Assembly: GCF_013155365.1 (NCBI RefSeq)
Contig: NZ_JABJRA010000001.1
Coordinates: 310,001 to 374,000 of the forward strand
DNA: 64,000 bases
Reading direction: 5' to 3'
From: Nocardioides sp. zg-DK7169
GTDB lineage: Bacteria > Actinomycetota > Actinomycetes > Propionibacteriales > Nocardioidaceae
Shown here: piece after piece, positions 50,390-60,127 of the stretch
Position numbering within the stretch: the stretch's first letter is position 1
Layout: each line of letters begins with the position of its first letter
Notes under the pieces: model-generated
Databases searched by the model: none
What the model saw: only the letters and a program-made list of their open reading frames with translations
What the model was told of the DNA's origin: nothing
Translations under genes and position numbers: made by a program

Positions 50390-51664
50390 TCAGGAGCGGG
50401 TGCGGAACCTCGCGCGGGTGGGCCGGCTGGCGGCCTCGCCGGCGACCGCACGCACCGTGACGGTGTAGGCACGCCCGCGCTTCAGCCGCGGCACGACCAG
50501 GCGCGGCCTCGCCACCGTGCGCTGCACGCGCGCACCGGGTCCCCGCACGGTGACCGCGTAGCGGGCTCCGGGCACCGCCCGCCAGGACACCACCAGGCGG
50601 GTGCGCGCCCGTGTGGCGCGCACCGCGGTGACGGGCGCGACGGCGGGCACCGCGACGGTCTCGCCGACCGCGCGGGTGCTGGTGCCCTTGTCCGCCCGCA
50701 CCCGGAACCTGGTGGGCACGCCGGCGCGCAGGCCGGTGAGGACGGCGGTGGTCGCCCTGGTGAGCGTCAGGGTGCGCCAGGCACCCCCGGTGGAGTGCGA
50801 CACGGTGTAGCCGCTCGCCCCGGGCACCGGCGACCAGGCCAGCGCCACCGAGCCCACCGCGGGGGTCGCCGAGACCGTCAGCGTGCCGGGCAGCCCGGAG
50901 ACCACGGGCAGCGGACGGGGATGGGGCGCGCCGACGCCGAGCCCGGCCAGGGAGTCGGCGAGCGCGGCCGCGATCTTGACCTCCCCGCTCGCCGCCGGGT
51001 GGGAGGAGTCGTAGGTGTCGGCCACCGTGTAGCCGGCCGTCGTGTCGGCGATGCTCACCGTGGAGGTGGCGGTGGTGAGCCGCTCCGCCAGGGCGGGCAG
51101 GACGAGGTTCAGCGCCCGGGGGCCCTCACGGCCCTCGAAGGTCATCCAGGTCTGGGTCACCTCGCCGATGACGACGTCGATCTCCGGGTCGACCGCTTGG
51201 GCCCTGCGCACCAGCTCGGCGAGGGACAGCTCCACCATCCACGGCGCGGCGCCCCAGATGATGTCGATGACGCCGAGGTTCACCACGAGCACGTCGGGGG
51301 CGTAGGTGGTGACCAGGTCGGTGACCGCGGAGGCGCCGTCGTTCGCCCACATGCCCCAGCCCGCGGCGTGGTCGGCGTCGAAGTCGGGGTCGGCGTAGAC
51401 GGGCGGGTCGCCCTCCCAGGAGTGCACGGAGCTCGCTGGACCGACGAAGTCGACGCGCGCACCGGTCGCCTGCAGGTGGCGCCACAGGCGGTAGCGGAAG
51501 GTCCAGTCCCCGGAGGAGCCGTGGGTCACCGAGTCTCCGATGATCATGATGCGCGTGGCCTCGGGCCCTGTGGGCGCGTCCTCGGCGGCGACGGCCGGTG
51601 CCGCGGTGAGGCCGAGGACGCCTGCGACGAGCAGGGCGGCGACGCGGCGTGTCATCGGGTGCAC
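50390..51664 (-). CDS. Secreted SGNH hydrolase with fibronectin type III-like repeats
   Basis: A 424-residue secreted protein. A signal peptide (about 1-27, AAPAVAAED) precedes an SGNH domain with IIGDSVTHG (catalytic Ser) and DSSHPAASG (Asp/His). The C-terminal half has two FN3-like modules (about 240-420) with the WSPVPGASGYTV pattern. It may deacylate or bind polysaccharide at the surface. GTG 51664 is chosen because TAGCGT ends 6 nt upstream; ATG 51655 would lose 3 residues. Confidence 0.85.
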   Translation of the reverse strand: MHPMTRRVAALLVAGVLGLTAAPAVAAEDAPTGPEATRIMIIGDSVTHGSSGDWTFRYRLWRHLQATGARVDFVGPASSVHSWEGDPPVYADPDFDADHAAGWGMWANDGASAVTDLVTTYAPDVLVVNLGVIDIIWGAAPWMVELSLAELVRRAQAVDPEIDVVIGEVTQTWMTFEGREGPRALNLVLPALAERLTTATSTVSIADTTAGYTVADTYDSSHPAASGEVKIAAALADSLAGLGVGAPHPRPLPVVSGLPGTLTVSATPAVGSVALAWSPVPGASGYTVSHSTGGAWRTLTLTRATTAVLTGLRAGVPTRFRVRADKGTSTRAVGETVAVPAVAPVTAVRATRARTRLVVSWRAVPGARYAVTVRGPGARVQRTVARPRLVVPRLKRGRAYTVTVRAVAGEAASRPTRARFRTRS

Positions 51665-51765
51665 GCGGCGACGCTAGGGCGGTTCCGGCTCCGCGTCCGG
51701 CGGATCGCGAATCGCGGGTCGGCGACACGCGCGACGACTTCACCCGTTTGGGTCTTGTCCGGTTG

Positions 51766-51779
51766 GTGACGTGCGTCAC
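51766..51779. promoter_or_regulatory. CRP/GlxR-type palindrome
   Basis: GTGACG-TG-CGTCAC is a perfect palindrome that fits the GTGA-N6-TCAC half-site pattern of CRP/FNR-family regulators. It lies 52 bp before the small membrane protein start and about 100 bp before the divergent SGNH hydrolase. Confidence 0.5.
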
Positions 51780-51824
51780 TATGGAGGGCGCAGCGCACCC
51801 GCGCTCCATCGGAGAGGACCTCGC

Positions 51825-52043
51825 ATGCTCGGCCCGTTGCCCCGTCTGCACCAGCTCGTCGTGGCGATCGTGGTGGTCCTGGTACTCACGACAGTGGGTG
51901 CCTGGAGCGCCCTCGCAACGCCACTGCCGACGACCCTCGGCGCCGTGCTCGGCGCCCTCACCGGGCTCGGCGTGGCGCACCGGCTGCTGCACGACCCCGA
52001 CGACCCGCGACGCCCCCGCCAGGCACGCGCGCGCCGGCACTGA
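51825..52043 (+). CDS. Small membrane protein
   Basis: A 72-residue protein with two hydrophobic helices (about 10-32 and 36-53) and a basic, Arg/Pro-rich tail. ATG 51825 has GGAGAGGA 6 nt upstream, which is better than an in-frame GTG 54 bp upstream. I do not recognise the family. It is preceded by a CRP-like palindrome. Confidence 0.55.
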   Translation: MLGPLPRLHQLVVAIVVVLVLTTVGAWSALATPLPTTLGAVLGALTGLGVAHRLLHDPDDPRRPRQARARRH

Positions 52044-52139
52044 CCCCGCACTGACCTCCTGGGACGCCTCCGGCACGGTCGGCGTCCGCGCCAGCGAGAG
52101 CGGGCAGGGACCGGTCGCCGCAGCGGCTAGGGTCCCGAT

Positions 52140-52850
52140 GTGTCGTCCTCGCCCGACCCGGCCCTGCCGGCCGCGGAGCGCACCGCGATCGTGCGCGACA
52201 GCCTCGGCGTCGGCATCGCGACCGGCGCGTACGGCGTGTCGTTCGGCGCCGTCTCCGTGGCCGCCGGCCTCGACGTGTGGCAGACCTGCGCGCTGTCCCT
52301 CCTGGTCTTCACCGGCGCCTCGCAGTTCGCCCTCGTGGGCGTGGTGGCCGGCGGCGGCGCACCACTGGCCGGCACCGCCGCGGCCCTCCTGCTCGGCACC
52401 CGCAACACCCTCTACGGCCTCAAGGTGGGCCCGCTGCTGCAGTGGCGGGGGTGGCGGCGCGCACTGGGGGCGCACCTGCTGATCGACGAGTCGACCGCGA
52501 TGAGCGTGGGCCGCGACTCGGTCCCTGCGGCGCGGCTGGGCTTCTTGACCACCGGCGTCTCGATCTTCGTGCTGTGGAACCTGTTCACCCTGCTCGGCGC
52601 CCTCGCCGGCACCGCCATCGGCGACCCGGCCACCTACGGCCTCGACGCCGCCGTCGGCGCGGCCTTCCTCGCGCTGCTGTGGCCGCGGCTGGACAGCTGG
52701 CACCACCGCGTCGTCGCCCTGCTCGCCGCGGCCGTCGCGCTGGGGGCAGTGCCGCTCACGCCGGCCGGCGTACCGGTGCTGGCCGCGGGGGCCGTCGCCG
52801 TGCTCGCGGGCCTCCTGCGGCCCGCAGGGCGCCGCGAGGAGGCGTCGTGA
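52140..52850 (+). CDS. azlC: AzlC family branched-chain amino acid exporter subunit
   Basis: A 236-residue membrane permease of the AzlC family, with the conserved GVGIATGAYGVSFGA and FTGASQFALVGV helices. With AzlD it forms an exporter for branched-chain amino acids or similar compounds. GTG 52140 is 6 nt after TAGGGT (leaderless). Its stop overlaps azlD's GTG by 4 bp (GTGA). Confidence 0.9.
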   Translation: MSSSPDPALPAAERTAIVRDSLGVGIATGAYGVSFGAVSVAAGLDVWQTCALSLLVFTGASQFALVGVVAGGGAPLAGTAAALLLGTRNTLYGLKVGPLLQWRGWRRALGAHLLIDESTAMSVGRDSVPAARLGFLTTGVSIFVLWNLFTLLGALAGTAIGDPATYGLDAAVGAAFLALLWPRLDSWHHRVVALLAAAVALGAVPLTPAGVPVLAAGAVAVLAGLLRPAGRREEAS

Positions 52851-53145
52851 CCTGGGTCGCGGTGCTGCTCGCCGCCGCCGGCTGCTACCTGCTCAAGCTC
52901 GGCGGGCTCAGCGTCCCGCCGCGGGTGCTCGAGCACCCGCTCGTGCGCCGGGTGGCCGACCTGATCCCGGTCGCCCTGCTCGCGGCGCTGATCGCCGTGC
53001 AGGTCGCCGCCAGCGGCAGCGAGCTGGTGCTCGACGCCCGGCTGGCCGCGCTGGCGGCGGCCGCGGTGCTGCTGGTGCTGCGCGCGCCGTTCCTGGTGGT
53101 CGTCTTCGGCTCGGCGCTGCTGGCCGCGCTGATCCGCGCCGTGGG

Positions 53146-53149
<4 letters not shown>
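52847..53149 (+). CDS. azlD: AzlD family exporter subunit
   Basis: A 100-residue protein with three to four TM helices, beginning TWVAVLLAAAGCYLLK. It is the small partner of AzlC, whose stop it overlaps, so translation is coupled. The longer frame inside azlC is rejected. Confidence 0.9.
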
Positions 53150-53938
<789 letters not shown>

Positions 53939-54083
53939 CTAGGACGTCGCCGCTCCTGCGGCCCCCGGGGCCGGTCGCGGCGAGACCGGAGAGGGGCCGA
54001 TCCGGCCCGATCGGTGTGAGACTCAGCGCACGTAGGGGACCGGGTGGCACCACCACCCTCGGGGTTCTGGCAGTCTTGACCCC

Positions 54084-54599
54084 ATGGTGGTGCAGACGAT
54101 CCCTGCGCGGATTCGGTGGGCGGTCGAGTTCATGGATGTCCAGCCGACCGACCACGTCCTGGAGATCGGCTGTGGACCCGGCGCGGGTGCGGAGGCGATC
54201 TGCTCACGCCTGACGACGGGCAAGCTCTTCGCCATCGACCGCTCGGAGTCCGGCGTCGACCGCACGAAGCGCCGCTGCGCGCGGTTCGTGGAGGCCGGCC
54301 GGCTGACGGTGCGCCAGATCGACCTCGCGACCCTGCGGGTGCCGGTCAAGCGGCTCAACAAGGTCTACGCCTTCAACGTCAACCTGTTCTGGGTGCGCGA
54401 CTGCGCCGACGAGATCGCGCTGCTGCACGAGCGCGTGCTGCCCGGCGGTGCGGTGTTCCTCTTCTTCGAGGTGAAGTTCCCCGACCAGATGCCCACGGTC
54501 GTCGCGAAGTCCTCGGCGGCGCTGGCGCAGGGCGGGTTCCGGGTCTCGGTCGTGGAGCAGAAGAACCCGGCCGTGGTCGGGATCATCGGTCGTCGATAA
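54084..54599 (+). CDS. Class I SAM-dependent methyltransferase
   Basis: A 171-residue methyltransferase with motif I LEIGCGPGAGAEA and an acidic strand LFAIDRSESG. The acceptor is unknown; the small size suggests a metabolite or small molecule. Its stop codon TAA lies within a hairpin. No promoter was placed with confidence. Confidence 0.83.
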   Translation: MVVQTIPARIRWAVEFMDVQPTDHVLEIGCGPGAGAEAICSRLTTGKLFAIDRSESGVDRTKRRCARFVEAGRLTVRQIDLATLRVPVKRLNKVYAFNVNLFWVRDCADEIALLHERVLPGGAVFLFFEVKFPDQMPTVVAKSSAALAQGGFRVSVVEQKNPAVVGIIGRR

Positions 54600-54614
54600 G
54601 GGTTTTCCCTTATC
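54595..54614. terminator. Palindromic hairpin after methyltransferase
   Basis: GATAAGGG (54595-54602) and CCCTTATC (54607-54614) with loop TTTT form a perfect 8-bp stem around the TAA stop. It may terminate the methyltransferase transcript, or be a binding site for the HTH protein downstream. Confidence 0.55.
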
Positions 54615-54619
54615 CGACC

Positions 54620-54640
54620 TTGACATCAGGAAATTTCCTA
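54620..54640 (+). promoter_or_regulatory. Promoter/operator of SatD-like gene
   Basis: TTGACA (54620-54625), a consensus -35, is followed by the perfect 12-bp palindrome AGGAAATTTCCT (54628-54639), 45 bp before the start codon. The AT-rich palindrome stands out here and would block the promoter spacer if bound. Confidence 0.5.
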
Positions 54641-54683
54641 CTGCATCCTCGGACCTGATCCACCGTCGGCTCCGGAGGCGCCC

Positions 54684-55301
54684 GTGCCCGTGCTCGTGCT
54701 CACCGCCGACCAGCGCTCCAGCCGCGCCGACGCGGACCGGGTCCCCCGCGCTCTCGAGCTGACCGCCTCCGTGCCGCTGCTGCGGCCCCTGGAGCGCACC
54801 GCCGGTGACGAGGTCCAGGGCGTCCTGGACCGCGCCGAGCACCTCCCGCTGGTCCTGGAGCCGCTGCTGCGCGACGGCGCCTGGCACCTCGGCCTCGGCG
54901 CCGGGGAGGTCGAGCAGCCGCTGCCCGACCACGCGCGCGCCGGACGCGGCCCGGCGTACCTCCACGCGCGCGACGCGATCAACCGTGCCAAGAACAGTCC
55001 GTGGCACCTGCGGGTGCACGCCGACCCCCACCTCGCCGACCACGCCCGGCAGCTCGAGTCGGCCCTGTGGCTGTGGGCGGCCGTCCTGGCCCGTCGTACG
55101 CCGCGGGGCTGGGAGGTCGTGGACCTCGCCGACCAGGGGCTCACCCACGAGGAGATCGGGCGCCGGCTGGGGATCAGCCAGTCGGCGGTCAGCCAGCGCG
55201 CCCAGGCAGCCGGACTGGCTGAGGGCCGGCGCGCCCGCGAGCTCCTCGCCCACCTCGCCGCTCCCCTGCTGGGGGCGCCGGGTGCTGGGATGGGCCCATG
55301 A
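54684..55301 (+). CDS. SatD-like protein with C-terminal helix-turn-helix
   Basis: A 205-residue protein whose N-terminus (LVLTADQRSSRADADRVPRAL) resembles SatD-like proteins and whose C-terminal part has a helix-turn-helix, LTHEEIGRRLGISQSAVSQRA (about 152-172). The HTH suggests DNA binding and, given the palindromes upstream, possible autoregulation. It overlaps the next gene by 4 bp (ATGA), so the two are coupled. Confidence 0.7.
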   Translation: MPVLVLTADQRSSRADADRVPRALELTASVPLLRPLERTAGDEVQGVLDRAEHLPLVLEPLLRDGAWHLGLGAGEVEQPLPDHARAGRGPAYLHARDAINRAKNSPWHLRVHADPHLADHARQLESALWLWAAVLARRTPRGWEVVDLADQGLTHEEIGRRLGISQSAVSQRAQAAGLAEGRRARELLAHLAAPLLGAPGAGMGP

Positions 55302-55855
55302 GTCCGGAGAACTGGGGCCAGCTGGTCACCGCGCTGCTCGCGGCCACCGCGGTGGCCGCGACGCTGGCCTGGACGCGCTCCGGGCGCGACGTGTGGACCC
55401 CTGCGACGCTCGTGCTGCTCGCCGCGGCCGCCGGGGTGGCGGCGACCCCCGCCGCGGTCGACGGGGGCGGGCGGGCGACCACGGCGCTGCTGGTCGTGCT
55501 CGGCGGCGCGGCGGCCGTCCTGGGCGGCGGACCGGTGACCGCGCGACTCTTCGCCGTCGTCGACCGCCCGCGCGCCGACGGGGCCACGACCACCACCCAG
55601 GGCGCCGGGTCGGTGCTGCGCGGCGGGACCTGGATCGGGGTGCTGGAGCGCGCGGCGGTCTACGCCTCGCTCGTGGCCGGCTGGCCCGAGGGGATCGCCG
55701 TGGTGCTGGCCGTGAAGGCGTTCGGGCGCTATCCCGAGCTGCGCGCGGCCGAGGACGGCGTGCGCACCGGTGCGGCGGAGCGCTTCATCATCGGCACCTT
55801 CGCGAGCGTGCTGTGGGCCGGGGCCTGCGCCGCCGTCGTCGTGCTGGCGCAGTGA
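55298..55855 (+). CDS. Conserved hypothetical membrane protein (paired with SatD-like protein)
   Basis: A 185-residue protein with several hydrophobic helices (near 8-25, 37-55, 64-85, 108-127, 160-183) and an internal conserved segment GTWIGVLERAAVYASLVAG. Genes of this type accompany SatD-like HTH genes in actinobacteria. The ATG overlaps the upstream stop (ATGA). The function is unknown. Confidence 0.68.
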   Translation: MSPENWGQLVTALLAATAVAATLAWTRSGRDVWTPATLVLLAAAAGVAATPAAVDGGGRATTALLVVLGGAAAVLGGGPVTARLFAVVDRPRADGATTTTQGAGSVLRGGTWIGVLERAAVYASLVAGWPEGIAVVLAVKAFGRYPELRAAEDGVRTGAAERFIIGTFASVLWAGACAAVVVLAQ

Positions 55856-55863
55856 CCCCGGCC

Positions 55864-55898
55864 CACCGCCACGTCAGGTGAGCGGCTCGGTGGCGGTG
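55864..55898. terminator. Inverted repeat at the 3' ends of the SatD pair and M16 peptidase
   Basis: CACCGCCAC (55864-55872) pairs with GTGGCGGTG (55890-55898) across a 17-nt loop; one arm lies in the last codons of the M16 gene. A possible bidirectional terminator of modest strength. Confidence 0.4.
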
Positions 55899-57220
55899 CC
55901 GTTCTCCGGGCCGACCACGGCGAGGATCTCCGGCGCGCCGTACACGCTCGCGGCGATCTCGCGGACGTCCTCGACGGTGACGGCGTCGATGCGGGCGAGC
56001 ACCTCGTCGATGCTCAGCAGCTCGTCGTGGACCAGCTCGCCCTTGCCGAGCCGCGACATCCGCGAACCCGAGTCCTCCAGGCCCAGCACCAGGCCGCCGC
56101 GCAGCTGGCCCTTGCCCCGCGCGACCTCCTCGGCGCTGATGCCCTCCGCGGCGACCTTGGCCAGCTCCGCGCGGACCACGGCCAGCACGTCGTCGAGCTT
56201 GGCCGGCAGGCAGCCGACGGCCACCCCGACCAGTCCCGCGTCGGCGTGGTGGCTGCCGAAGGAGTAGACCGAGTACGCCAGCCCGCGACGCTCCCGGACC
56301 TCCTGGAACAGCCGGCTGGAGGTGCCGCCGCCCAGCGCGGTGTTGAGCACGCCGAGCGCGTAGCGGCGCTCGTCGTCGCGGCGGATGCCGGCCATGCCGA
56401 GCACCACGTTGACCTGCTCGAAGGGCCGGGTGGTGCTGGCGGTGCCGGGGTGGATCGACACCGGCCCGGTGACGCCGCGCGGCGGGACCGGGCGCTCGTC
56501 GCCGGACAGGAAGCCGTTGCGCCGGAAGGCGGTGCTCACCTGGGCGACCAGCTCGTCGTGGTCGACGTTGCCGGCCACCGCGACGACCATCGTCGCCGGG
56601 CGGTAGTGCGCCCGGTAGAAGTCGTGGATCTGCTCACGGGTGAGCGCGCCGATCGACTCGATGGTGCCGGCGATCCCCCGCCCCAGGGGCGTGTCCGCAC
56701 CCCAGGCCTGCTCGGCGAAGAGGTTGTGCACCACGTCGTCGGGGTCGTCGTCGTGCATCGCGATCTCGTCGAGGATCACGTCGCGCTCCGCCTCGACGTC
56801 CTCGGGGGTGATCAGCGAGTCGGTGATCATGTCGCCGAGCACGTCCACCGCGAGCCCCAGGTCCTCGTCGAGGACCCGGGCGTGGAAGCAGGTGTACTCC
56901 TTCGCGGTGAAGGCGTTGAACTCCCCGCCCACCGCGTCGAGCTCGATGGAGATGTCGAGCGCCGATCGGGTGCTGGTGCCCTTGAAGAGCAGGTGCTCGA
57001 GGAAGTGCGAGCAGCCGTGCAGCGTGGCGGTCTCGTCGCGCGAGCCCACCCCGACCCACACGCCGACGCTCGCCGAGCGGACCCCGGCGAGGCGCTCGCT
57101 GATGACGCGCAGCCCGCCGGGCAGGACGGTACGGCGGACCTCGGAGGTCACCTGGCCGGCGGCGTCGGTGACGGTCTGGACGGTGACAGTGGTGCCCGGC
57201 TCCTGCTCGGCGCCGGACAC
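55874..57220 (-). CDS. M16 family zinc peptidase (PepR/YmxG-like)
   Basis: A 448-residue processing peptidase with the inverted zinc motif HFLEH and a downstream acidic Glu, in the M16 family that includes PepR of mycobacteria. It is probably a soluble peptidase of unknown substrate; conserved next to pnp and dapB. The start is uncertain: GTG 57220 is chosen because a strong hairpin (57250-57283) lies between it and the other candidate, GTG 57301, and the shorter N-terminus fits the family. The ribosome site before 57220 is weak. Confidence 0.87.
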   Translation of the reverse strand: MSGAEQEPGTTVTVQTVTDAAGQVTSEVRRTVLPGGLRVISERLAGVRSASVGVWVGVGSRDETATLHGCSHFLEHLLFKGTSTRSALDISIELDAVGGEFNAFTAKEYTCFHARVLDEDLGLAVDVLGDMITDSLITPEDVEAERDVILDEIAMHDDDPDDVVHNLFAEQAWGADTPLGRGIAGTIESIGALTREQIHDFYRAHYRPATMVVAVAGNVDHDELVAQVSTAFRRNGFLSGDERPVPPRGVTGPVSIHPGTASTTRPFEQVNVVLGMAGIRRDDERRYALGVLNTALGGGTSSRLFQEVRERRGLAYSVYSFGSHHADAGLVGVAVGCLPAKLDDVLAVVRAELAKVAAEGISAEEVARGKGQLRGGLVLGLEDSGSRMSRLGKGELVHDELLSIDEVLARIDAVTVEDVREIAASVYGAPEILAVVGPENGTATEPLT

Positions 57221-57249
57221 GGTCGTGGGCGAGATGCCCCGGGAACCGG

Positions 57250-57283
57250 ACGACCGGCCCGCAGTCGCCTGCGGGCCGGTCGT
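57250..57283. terminator. Terminator after pnp
   Basis: A perfect 14-bp stem, ACGACCGGCCCGCA (57250-57263) and TGCGGGCCGGTCGT (57270-57283), with a 6-nt loop. It lies 26 bp after the pnp stop on the minus strand and is more easily read as a terminator than as codons of the M16 gene. Confidence 0.8.
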
Positions 57284-57308
57284 CGTGTTGGCTTCAGCCA
57301 CGTGGAGG

Positions 57309-59546
57309 TCAGGCCTCCTCGGTCGCCTCGGCGGCCGGCTCCGCGGCGTCGCCCTCGGCCGCGGTCTCCTCGACCACGGGGATGAGGGAGAGCTTGCCGC
57401 GGTCGTCGATCTCACCGATCTCGACCTGGATCTTCTGACCGACCGAGACGACGTCCTCGACGGCCTCGACGCGCTTGCCACCGGCCAGCGGGCGCAGCTT
57501 GCTGATGTGCAGCAGGCCGTCCTTGCCGGGCATCAGCGAGACGAACGCACCGAAGTTCGTCGTCTTCACGACGGTGCCGAGGTAGCGCTCGCCGACCTCG
57601 GGCATCGTCGGGTTGGCGATCGCGTTGATCGCCGAGCGGGCCGCGTCGGCCGCGTCACCGTTGGTGGCACCGATGTAGATGGTGCCGTCGTCCTCGATGG
57701 AGATGGAGGCGCCGGTGTCGTCCTGGATCTGGTTGATCACCTTGCCCTTCGGGCCGATGACCTCGCCGATCTTGTCCACGGGGATCTTGACGCTGATGAT
57801 CCGCGGCGCGGTGGAGGACATCTCCTCGGGGGCGTCGATGGCCTCGGCCATGACGTCGAGGATCGCGTGGCGGGCGTCGCGCGCCTGGGTCAGCGCGGCG
57901 GCCAGGACCTCGGCGGGGATGCCGTCGAGCTTGGTGTCGAGCTGCAGGGCGGTGACGAACTCGCGGGTGCCTGCGACCTTGAAGTCCATGTCGCCGAACG
58001 CGTCCTCGGCCCCGAGGATGTCGGTCAGCGCGACGTACTGGGTCTTGCCGTCGATCTCACCGGAGACCAGGCCCATCGCGATGCCCGCGACGGAGGCCTT
58101 CAGCGGCACGCCGGCCTGGAGCAGCGAGAGGGTCGAGGCGCAGACCGAGCCCATCGAGGTCGAGCCGTTGGAGCCCATGGCCTCGGAGAGCTGGCGGATC
58201 GCGTAGGGGAAGACCTCGCGGTCCGGGAGCACCGGCAGGAGGGCGCGGCGCGCCAGGGCGCCGTGGCCGACCTCGCGGCGCTTCGGGGAGCCGACGCGAC
58301 CGGTCTCGCCGGTGGAGAACGGCGGGAAGACGTACTTGTGCATGTAGCGGCGCGACTTCTCCGGGGAGAGGGTGTCGAGCTGCTGCTCCATCTTGAGCAT
58401 GTCCAGGGTGGTGACGCCCAGGATCTGGGTCTCGCCACGCTCGAACAGCGCGGAGCCGTGCACCCGCGGGATCACGCCGACCTCGGCGTGCAGCGGACGG
58501 ATGTCGGCCAGGCCGCGGCCGTCGATGCGGATCTTGTCGCGCAGGATGCTCTCGCGCACGAGCTGCTTGTTCAGCGAGCGGAACGCCGCGCCGATCTCCT
58601 TCTCGCGGCCCTCGAACTGGGCGGCGAGGCGCTCGATGAGCGAGGCCTTGATCTCGTCGGTGCGCTCCTCGCGCTCGCCCTTGTCGGCGATCTTCATCGC
58701 GGCGGCGAGGTCCTCGCGGGCAGCCGACTCGACGGCGGCGAAGACGTCGTCCTCGTAGTCGAGGAAGATCGGGAAGTCCTGGACCGGCTTGGCGGCGACG
58801 TTCGCCAGCTCGCTCTGCGCCTCGCAGAGCTGCTTGATGAACGGCTTCGCGGCGTCGAGGCCGGAGGCCACGACGTCCTCGGTCGGCGCCTGGGCGCCGT
58901 TCTGGACCTTGTCGAAGGTCGTCTCGGTGGCCTCGGCCTCGACCATCATGATCGCGACGTCGCCGGTGTCGGTGACGCGACCGGCCACGACCATGTCGAA
59001 GACGGCGTCCTCGAGCTGGCTGTGGGTCGGGAACGCGACCCACTGGCCCTCGATCAGGGCGACGCGGACGCCGCCGACCGGGCCGGAGAACGGCAGGCCG
59101 GAGAGCTGGGTGGAGAGCGACGCGGCGTTGATCGCGAGCACGTCGTACGGCGCGTCGGGGTTGAGCGCCATGACCGTGATGACGACCTGGACCTCGTTGC
59201 GCAGACCCTTCTTGAAGGTCGGGCGCAGCGGGCGGTCGATCAGGCGGCAGGTGAGGATCGCGTCCTCGCCCGGACGACCCTCGGAGCGGAAGAACGAGCC
59301 GGGGATCTTGCCCGCGGCGTACATCCGCTCCTCGACGTCGATCGTCAGGGGGAAGAAGTCGAAGTGGTCCTTCGGGTGCTTGCCGGCGGTGGTCGCTGAT
59401 AGCAGCATGGTGTCGTCGTCGAGGTAGGCGGTCACCGAGCCGGCGGCCTGCCGGGCGAGGAGCCCGGTCTCGAACTTGATGGTGCGGGTGCCGTACTTGC
59501 CGTTGTCGAGAACGGTCTCGACGGCGCTGATGACGGGTTCAGTCAA
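57309..59546 (-). CDS. pnp: Polynucleotide phosphorylase (GPSI)
   Basis: A 745-residue exoribonuclease that degrades RNA 3'-5' with phosphate and can add tails; also called guanosine pentaphosphate synthetase in actinobacteria. Two RNase PH-like domains are followed by a KH domain ([14 protein letters not shown]) and an S1 domain ([15 protein letters not shown]). TTG 59546 has AGGGAAAA about 8 nt upstream. It has its own promoter, TAGGCT (59772-59777), after the rpsO terminator, and a leader of about 220 nt with several hairpins. Confidence 0.97.
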   Translation of the reverse strand: MTEPVISAVETVLDNGKYGTRTIKFETGLLARQAAGSVTAYLDDDTMLLSATTAGKHPKDHFDFFPLTIDVEERMYAAGKIPGSFFRSEGRPGEDAILTCRLIDRPLRPTFKKGLRNEVQVVITVMALNPDAPYDVLAINAASLSTQLSGLPFSGPVGGVRVALIEGQWVAFPTHSQLEDAVFDMVVAGRVTDTGDVAIMMVEAEATETTFDKVQNGAQAPTEDVVASGLDAAKPFIKQLCEAQSELANVAAKPVQDFPIFLDYEDDVFAAVESAAREDLAAAMKIADKGEREERTDEIKASLIERLAAQFEGREKEIGAAFRSLNKQLVRESILRDKIRIDGRGLADIRPLHAEVGVIPRVHGSALFERGETQILGVTTLDMLKMEQQLDTLSPEKSRRYMHKYVFPPFSTGETGRVGSPKRREVGHGALARRALLPVLPDREVFPYAIRQLSEAMGSNGSTSMGSVCASTLSLLQAGVPLKASVAGIAMGLVSGEIDGKTQYVALTDILGAEDAFGDMDFKVAGTREFVTALQLDTKLDGIPAEVLAAALTQARDARHAILDVMAEAIDAPEEMSSTAPRIISVKIPVDKIGEVIGPKGKVINQIQDDTGASISIEDDGTIYIGATNGDAADAARSAINAIANPTMPEVGERYLGTVVKTTNFGAFVSLMPGKDGLLHISKLRPLAGGKRVEAVEDVVSVGQKIQVEIGEIDDRGKLSLIPVVEETAAEGDAAEPAAEATEEA

Positions 59547-59765
59547 GGGGTTTTCCCTGTTCTGTGCGCGGAGCTCCGCGTCGTCCCGGGAGGGGGTGCG
59601 GGGATCTCGATCTCGAGGTGCCCGCCGGGCCTCGCCTTGGTGCGAGGGGCCGGTCTTCGATCGAGGCCCGCAGATCCCAGACGGATCTGAAGGCCACTAC
59701 CGAGGACCGGGCCGAAACGATGCGGTCGCTCCTGGATGTGGATGCTGTGAAGTTGTGAAGTTGTG
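59547..59765 (-). ncRNA. Structured 5' leader of pnp (candidate Actino-pnp RNA)
   Basis: The leader has CAGATCC-GGATCTG (stem 7, about 59680-59698), CCTCGC-GCGAGG (about 59631-59650), the 14-bp palindrome CGCGGAGCTCCGCG (59567-59580) and other pairings. A conserved Actino-pnp RNA motif is known in pnp leaders of actinobacteria and could be this; I infer it from position and structure, not from an alignment. PNPase autoregulation through leader cleavage is the likely role. Confidence 0.5.
59747..59765. repeat. Short direct repeat GTGAAGTT in pnp leader start
   Basis: Two and a half copies of GTGAAGTT lie just downstream of the pnp -10 and would be at the very 5' end of the mRNA. Confidence 0.65.
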
Positions 59766-59771
59766 TCTTCG

Positions 59772-59777
59772 AGCCTA
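59772..59777 (-). promoter_or_regulatory. -10 box of pnp
   Basis: TAGGCT on the minus strand, 27 bp after the rpsO terminator, with the expected start near 59765. It shows that pnp need not be read from rpsO alone. Confidence 0.55.
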
Positions 59778-59803
59778 GCGAAGGCCGGGCCGGAAATGGA
59801 GCA

Positions 59804-59832
59804 GGGCGGCCGCTCTCGAGGAGCGGCCGCCC
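59804..59832. terminator. Terminator after rpsO
   Basis: A perfect 12-bp stem, GGGCGGCCGCTC (59804-59815) and GAGCGGCCGCCC (59821-59832), with loop TCGAG, 20 bp past the rpsO stop. Confidence 0.85.
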
Positions 59833-59851
59833 CGCCCGCGAGGACCAAGCG

Positions 59852-60127
59852 TCAGCGACGCAGGCCGAGGCGCTCGACGATCGAGCGGTAACGGCTGATC
59901 TCCGTCTTCTGCAGGTAGTTCAGCAGGCGACGGCGCTGACCGACGAGCAGCAGCAGACCACGACGGCTGTGGTGGTCGTGCTTGTGCTGCTTGAGGTGCT
60001 CCGTGAGGTGCGAGATGCGGTGGCTCAGCAGCGCGATCTGCACCTCGGGCGAACCGGTGTCACCCTCGGTCAGGGCGTACTCGGCGATGATCTTCTTCTT
60101 GGTCTCCGCGTCGGTACCGATCGACAT
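59852..60127 (-). CDS. rpsO: 30S ribosomal protein S15
   Basis: A 91-residue S15 protein, with the conserved [14 protein letters not shown] and [17 protein letters not shown] segments. ATG 60127 has GGAGGGG 6-7 nt upstream; an in-frame upstream start would add 10 non-conserved residues. S15 binds 16S rRNA early in 30S assembly. It is followed by a terminator and then by pnp, the standard bacterial order. The 215 bp upstream hold no recognised feature. Confidence 0.97.
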   Translation of the reverse strand: MSIGTDAETKKKIIAEYALTEGDTGSPEVQIALLSHRISHLTEHLKQHKHDHHSRRGLLLLVGQRRRLLNYLQKTEISRYRSIVERLGLRR

